Position numbers and translations under genes: made by a program
DNA from: Pseudomonadales bacterium
Lineage (GTDB): Bacteria; Pseudomonadota; Gammaproteobacteria; Pseudomonadales; Pseudohongiellaceae
Reading direction: 5' to 3'
Length of the DNA: 14,661 nucleotides
NCBI GenBank assembly: GCA_022360535.1
Contig: JAKSCP010000121.1
Span: 1-14,661, forward strand
Part shown: piece by piece, positions 11,393-14,661 of the stretch
Numbering within the stretch: position 1 is the stretch's first letter
How the letters are laid out: each line of letters opens with the position of its first letter
The notes under the pieces: generated by a model
Database searches by the model: none
Seen by the model: the letters and a program-made list of their open reading frames with translations, nothing else
What the model was told of the DNA's origin: nothing

Positions 11393-14300
11393 TCAGTCCC
11401 TGCTCGCATAAGCCGTTGACTGTGCCAAGGTCAGTAGCTCCCGCAGAGCCACCGAGAACATCGAATAATCCGGGTTCGGTTCTGCTTGCAGTTGATGCAG
11501 CATGGTACTGCTGCGCGCAATCTGCGCCTCATAATCCTGCACCCATTGCTTCACCTTCGATGCGGCCGTGCTCTTACCTCCGTTCCCTCGTACAACATTG
11601 CAGGTAAGCGCTCTCTGTTGCCAGGAAAGATCATCGAGATAGGTCTCCCGCGCCAGGGCCTGCCAGTAATTCGATACTGGCAGCTGATTAATCATCCTGC
11701 CCAGCCAATTCAGCTGCAATCGTTCGCCAAGTTCATAGTACACATTAACGATGGTAGTCAGGCTTTCCCCTGTGGTTTGCGATATTTCAGCCAGACTGGT
11801 TGCCGGAAACAGAAAATCAGCGCGACAAATCGAAGTGGCTAAGGCGCCAGGAACACCATGTGAGGTGAGATACTCCAATTTGGCGTCGTACATTTCCCGA
11901 AAATCGTCCGGTAACTTCGCCGGCAGCATCTTGCCGAACTGTGCGATGTGGTTTTCGAAATAGGCGATCTCAGTCTGACAATCCAGGTTCGCTCTTCTAT
12001 TACGGAGCAGCCAGCGTGTGACCCGGCGAATAAGTCTCACCAGGCGCGCCATCATGTCTGTCTGCACTTCGCTGGGAATTTTGTAGTCCAGGGCTTCAAT
12101 CGCTGCCCAGGGCTGACGAATGTCGAAGATATCCATGGCAATGATTGTGGCCTTGATCACTTCCTGAACTGTAGAGGCAGTGGAATCCACCATTCTATAG
12201 ACGAAGCTTGGTCCCAAAATATTGACCACCTCGTTGGCAAGCTGGGTGGCAATGATCTCGTGTCGCAACGGATGTTGATGCATTTCCTCGCGATAACTAT
12301 GCACCAGCTTGTCAGGAAATGCCGCGTATAAATAGGAGGCTAGATAGTCTTCGTCCAGGTAATCCGCATCCACCAATGTGGCTTTGAGATGCATCTTCAT
12401 ATACGAGGTCAGCACAGCGATTTCGGGGCGTGTGAGATATTGCTCCCGGGCTGATCGCTCTTCGAAGCTATCGCTGTCAGGGAGAAACTCCAGATCTCGA
12501 TCCAGGCCAGCATGCTTTTCCAGGAAGCTTGCCAGGTCGCTGTACTCACGGTGTCGAACGTCAGCCTGGGCCCGGGCGATACCGATTGCCTGCACCTGTG
12601 CGTAATTATTCTGCAACACTAAATCCGACACATCATCGGTCATGGATTCCAGTAACTTATTGCGCTTGCTTTCGTTGAGGCGGCCATTGTTCTCCAGTTC
12701 ATTCAAGAGAATTTTGATGTTCACTTCGTGATCGGAGCAATCGACCCCTGCTGAGTTATCGACAAAATCTGTGACCGATATGCCACCGTTAAGCCCGTAC
12801 TCGATTCTCGCGGCCTGGGTGAGGCCCAGGTTTCCGCCTTCCCCTACCACACGACAGCGTAAGTCTGAGCCATTGATCCGCAACACATCATTAGTCTTAT
12901 CCCCTACTTCACCGTGGCTTTCTGAGCTGGCTTTCACATAGGTCCCGATGCCGCCATTCCAGATTAAATCCACCGGACTCTGTAGCAGGTGATGAATAAA
13001 TTGGTCTGGGGTCAGGGCGTCATGCTCGATCGCAAAGCGCTTTTTCATCTCTGCTGTAATGGTGATGGACTTTTCGCTGCGAGCGAAAATGCCACCGCCC
13101 TTGGATATCAATTTGGCATTGTAGTCAGACCAGGCAGATCGGGGCTTCTTGAACAGACGCTGACGCTCACGGAAACTGGATGCAGAATCTGGATCCGGAT
13201 CAACGAAGATATGCATGTGATTGAATGCAGCCACCAGGCAAATATGCCGCGATAACAACATGCCATTGCCAAACACATCACCGGACATATCACCGATACC
13301 TACAACGGTGAAATCCTCCTTCTGCACATCGATGCCCAACTCGCGAAAGTGCCGCTGAACCGAAACCCAGGCGCCACGTGCGGTGATTCCCATTTGCTTG
13401 TGGTCATAGCCATTACTCCCTCCAGAGGCGAAGCCATCACCTAACCAAAAGCCATAGTCTTTGGCGATGCCATTGGCAATATCAGAGAAAGTGGCTGTGC
13501 CTTTGTCGGCCGCCACAACAAGATAAGGATCGTCTGTGTCACGCCGCACCACCTGCTGTGGGGGTACCAATTTTCCATCGACCAGATTATCGGTGATGTC
13601 GAGAAGTCCGCTGATGAACGTCTTGTAGGATTCCACACCCTGGGCCATGAACTGTTCCCGATCTGTCGCCTGCGCTTTCGAGACAAAGCCACCTTTAGCA
13701 CCAACGGGAACGATCACTGAATTTTTCACCTGCTGCGCTTTCACCAGGCCGAGAATCTCGGTGCGATAGTCTCCACCTCTGTCTGACCAGCGCAGGCCGC
13801 CGCGAGCAACGCTACCGCCTCGCAGATGCACGCCTTCCATCGACCTGGAATAAACGAAAATTTCAAACCTGGGTTTGGGTAATGGAATGCCTTCTATCTG
13901 TTCTGGAATGAACTTGAAGGAGAAATAGTCTTTTAGCTCACCCTGTTGATCCGTTTGAAAGAAATTGCTGCGCTGAGTCGCATCCATGAGATTCAGGTAG
14001 GCGCGTAGCACACTGTCCTCTGCCAGGTTTGCGACTTCGTCAATAGATGCATTGAGTTGGCTGCGAATTCGTTGCGCCTGTTTGTGTTGATCCTTACTGC
14101 TACCGGGTGCAAGCAAGCTATAGAAGTAACGGACCAGCAGGCCGCAGATTTCTCCATGCCGGGATAATGTTTCCGCAATAAACTGACTGGTGTAACCGAA
14201 TTGAATCTGTTTCATGTAAGCGGCGTAGGCTCTTAACAGCGCCACATCACGCCAATTCAAATTCGCACTGATGATCAACGCATTGAATTCATCATCGTCA

Positions 14301-14661
14301 ACCCGTTGTTCCCAAACAGCCCGGAATCCTTCTTCGAAATTTTCCTTCAGTGAAGAACTCAACTTGTCCTGAAGTTTGCTGCCATAGAGTGAGAAGTCAT
14401 GTAACCAAACCGGCTCGCCAGATTCAGAGCTGAGCTGAAATGCTTTCTCACTAATGATTCCAAGACCCAGATTTTCCAGGATAGGCGCAACATTGGAGAG
14501 AAACAGTTGCTCCCGGTAACTGAATATCTTGAAACTGTATTCAGCGCCGATGCTGGATGAACAGGTATTAAGGTCCAGGCTCAGCGCGTTACTGGCACAG
14601 ACTTCTTCAATGCGCGCGATGTCTCTTAAGCCATCGACACCAAAGTAGGTTTCTTTGTAAG
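11393..14661 (-). CDS. gdhB: Large NAD-dependent glutamate dehydrogenase (5' partial)
   Basis: The frame stays open to the right edge, so the visible 1,088 residues are the C-terminal two thirds of a protein that is usually about 1,600 residues in this 180-kDa family. It oxidises glutamate to 2-oxoglutarate and ammonia with NAD, mainly for catabolism. Recognisable stretches are SVARGGLRWSDR near 13780-13820, then VPVGAKGGFVSK in the catalytic region, DPYLVVAADKGTATFSDIAN, FTVVGIGDMSGDVFGNG in the NAD-binding part, HIFVDPDPD, RSEKSI, and VDNSAGVDCSDHEVNIKI near 12711-12768. The C-terminal roughly 400 residues are the helical region of this family. The ATG-less opening near 14362 (TTG) is internal, since upstream codons continue family-like sequence such as VWLHDFSL. 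A glutaredoxin-like gene follows 45 nt downstream. The symbol follows Pseudomonas usage. Confidence 0.95.
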   Translation of the reverse strand, partial: YKETYFGVDGLRDIARIEEVCASNALSLDLNTCSSSIGAEYSFKIFSYREQLFLSNVAPILENLGLGIISEKAFQLSSESGEPVWLHDFSLYGSKLQDKLSSSLKENFEEGFRAVWEQRVDDDEFNALIISANLNWRDVALLRAYAAYMKQIQFGYTSQFIAETLSRHGEICGLLVRYFYSLLAPGSSKDQHKQAQRIRSQLNASIDEVANLAEDSVLRAYLNLMDATQRSNFFQTDQQGELKDYFSFKFIPEQIEGIPLPKPRFEIFVYSRSMEGVHLRGGSVARGGLRWSDRGGDYRTEILGLVKAQQVKNSVIVPVGAKGGFVSKAQATDREQFMAQGVESYKTFISGLLDITDNLVDGKLVPPQQVVRRDTDDPYLVVAADKGTATFSDIANGIAKDYGFWLGDGFASGGSNGYDHKQMGITARGAWVSVQRHFRELGIDVQKEDFTVVGIGDMSGDVFGNGMLLSRHICLVAAFNHMHIFVDPDPDSASSFRERQRLFKKPRSAWSDYNAKLISKGGGIFARSEKSITITAEMKKRFAIEHDALTPDQFIHHLLQSPVDLIWNGGIGTYVKASSESHGEVGDKTNDVLRINGSDLRCRVVGEGGNLGLTQAARIEYGLNGGISVTDFVDNSAGVDCSDHEVNIKILLNELENNGRLNESKRNKLLESMTDDVSDLVLQNNYAQVQAIGIARAQADVRHREYSDLASFLEKHAGLDRDLEFLPDSDSFEERSAREQYLTRPEIAVLTSYMKMHLKATLVDADYLDEDYLASYLYAAFPDKLVHSYREEMHQHPLRHEIIATQLANEVVNILGPSFVYRMVDSTASTVQEVIKATIIAMDIFDIRQPWAAIEALDYKIPSEVQTDMMARLVRLIRRVTRWLLRNRRANLDCQTEIAYFENHIAQFGKMLPAKLPDDFREMYDAKLEYLTSHGVPGALATSICRADFLFPATSLAEISQTTGESLTTIVNVYYELGERLQLNWLGRMINQLPVSNYWQALARETYLDDLSWQQRALTCNVVRGNGGKSTAASKVKQWVQDYEAQIARSSTMLHQLQAEPNPDYSMFSVALRELLTLAQSTAYASRD

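Overview
The window reads as ordinary chromosomal DNA of a gammaproteobacterium, probably a marine relative of the Pseudomonas/Cellvibrio lineage. This rests on gene content recognised by eye: a LexA with the exact length and residue numbering of the E. coli protein, a canonical gammaproteobacterial SOS box, a nagZ-hpt cluster, a topA with three Cys4 zinc ribbons and a Lys/Ala tail, a TatD of the E. coli type, and the very large NAD-dependent glutamate dehydrogenase. Genes are tightly packed. I see no insertion sequences, phage genes, tRNA or rRNA genes, or CRISPR repeats. Two genes are cut by the window edges.

Layout. Positions 1-573 (+) hold the C-terminal nuclease domain of an AddA/RecB-like helicase-nuclease. 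It meets, tail to tail with a 4-nt overlap, a minus-strand operon transcribed nagZ, YnaI-like mscS, hpt (3348 down to 570) with a good promoter at 3390-3417. Divergent from nagZ is a small, extremely acidic protein gene (3600-3926, +), followed by lexA (4178-4786, +), whose promoter carries a perfect CTGT-N8-ACAG operator. lexA and topA (4842-7532, -) converge on one shared 13-bp hairpin terminator. topA has a strong-looking promoter at 7588-7616. About 400 nt separate it from ilvE (7938-8984, -) and include a likely ilvE terminator. ilvE starts with TTG and is divergent from tatD (9173-9961, +). A membrane-anchored or exported M15 peptidase follows (10093-11127, +, GTG start). It overlaps by 14 nt, tail to tail, a small glutaredoxin-like gene (11114-11347, -, GTG start) lying just downstream of a large NAD-glutamate dehydrogenase gene that runs off the right edge (11393-14661, -).

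Functional themes are DNA maintenance (helicase-nuclease, lexA, topA, tatD), cell wall turnover (nagZ, M15 peptidase), osmotic safety (mscS), purine salvage (hpt) and amino-acid nitrogen metabolism (ilvE, glutamate dehydrogenase). I found no clear undescribed multi-gene system. The items most worth a second look are the acidic protein before lexA, the second symmetric element in the lexA leader, the shortened metal motif of the M15 peptidase, and the palindromic topA promoter.
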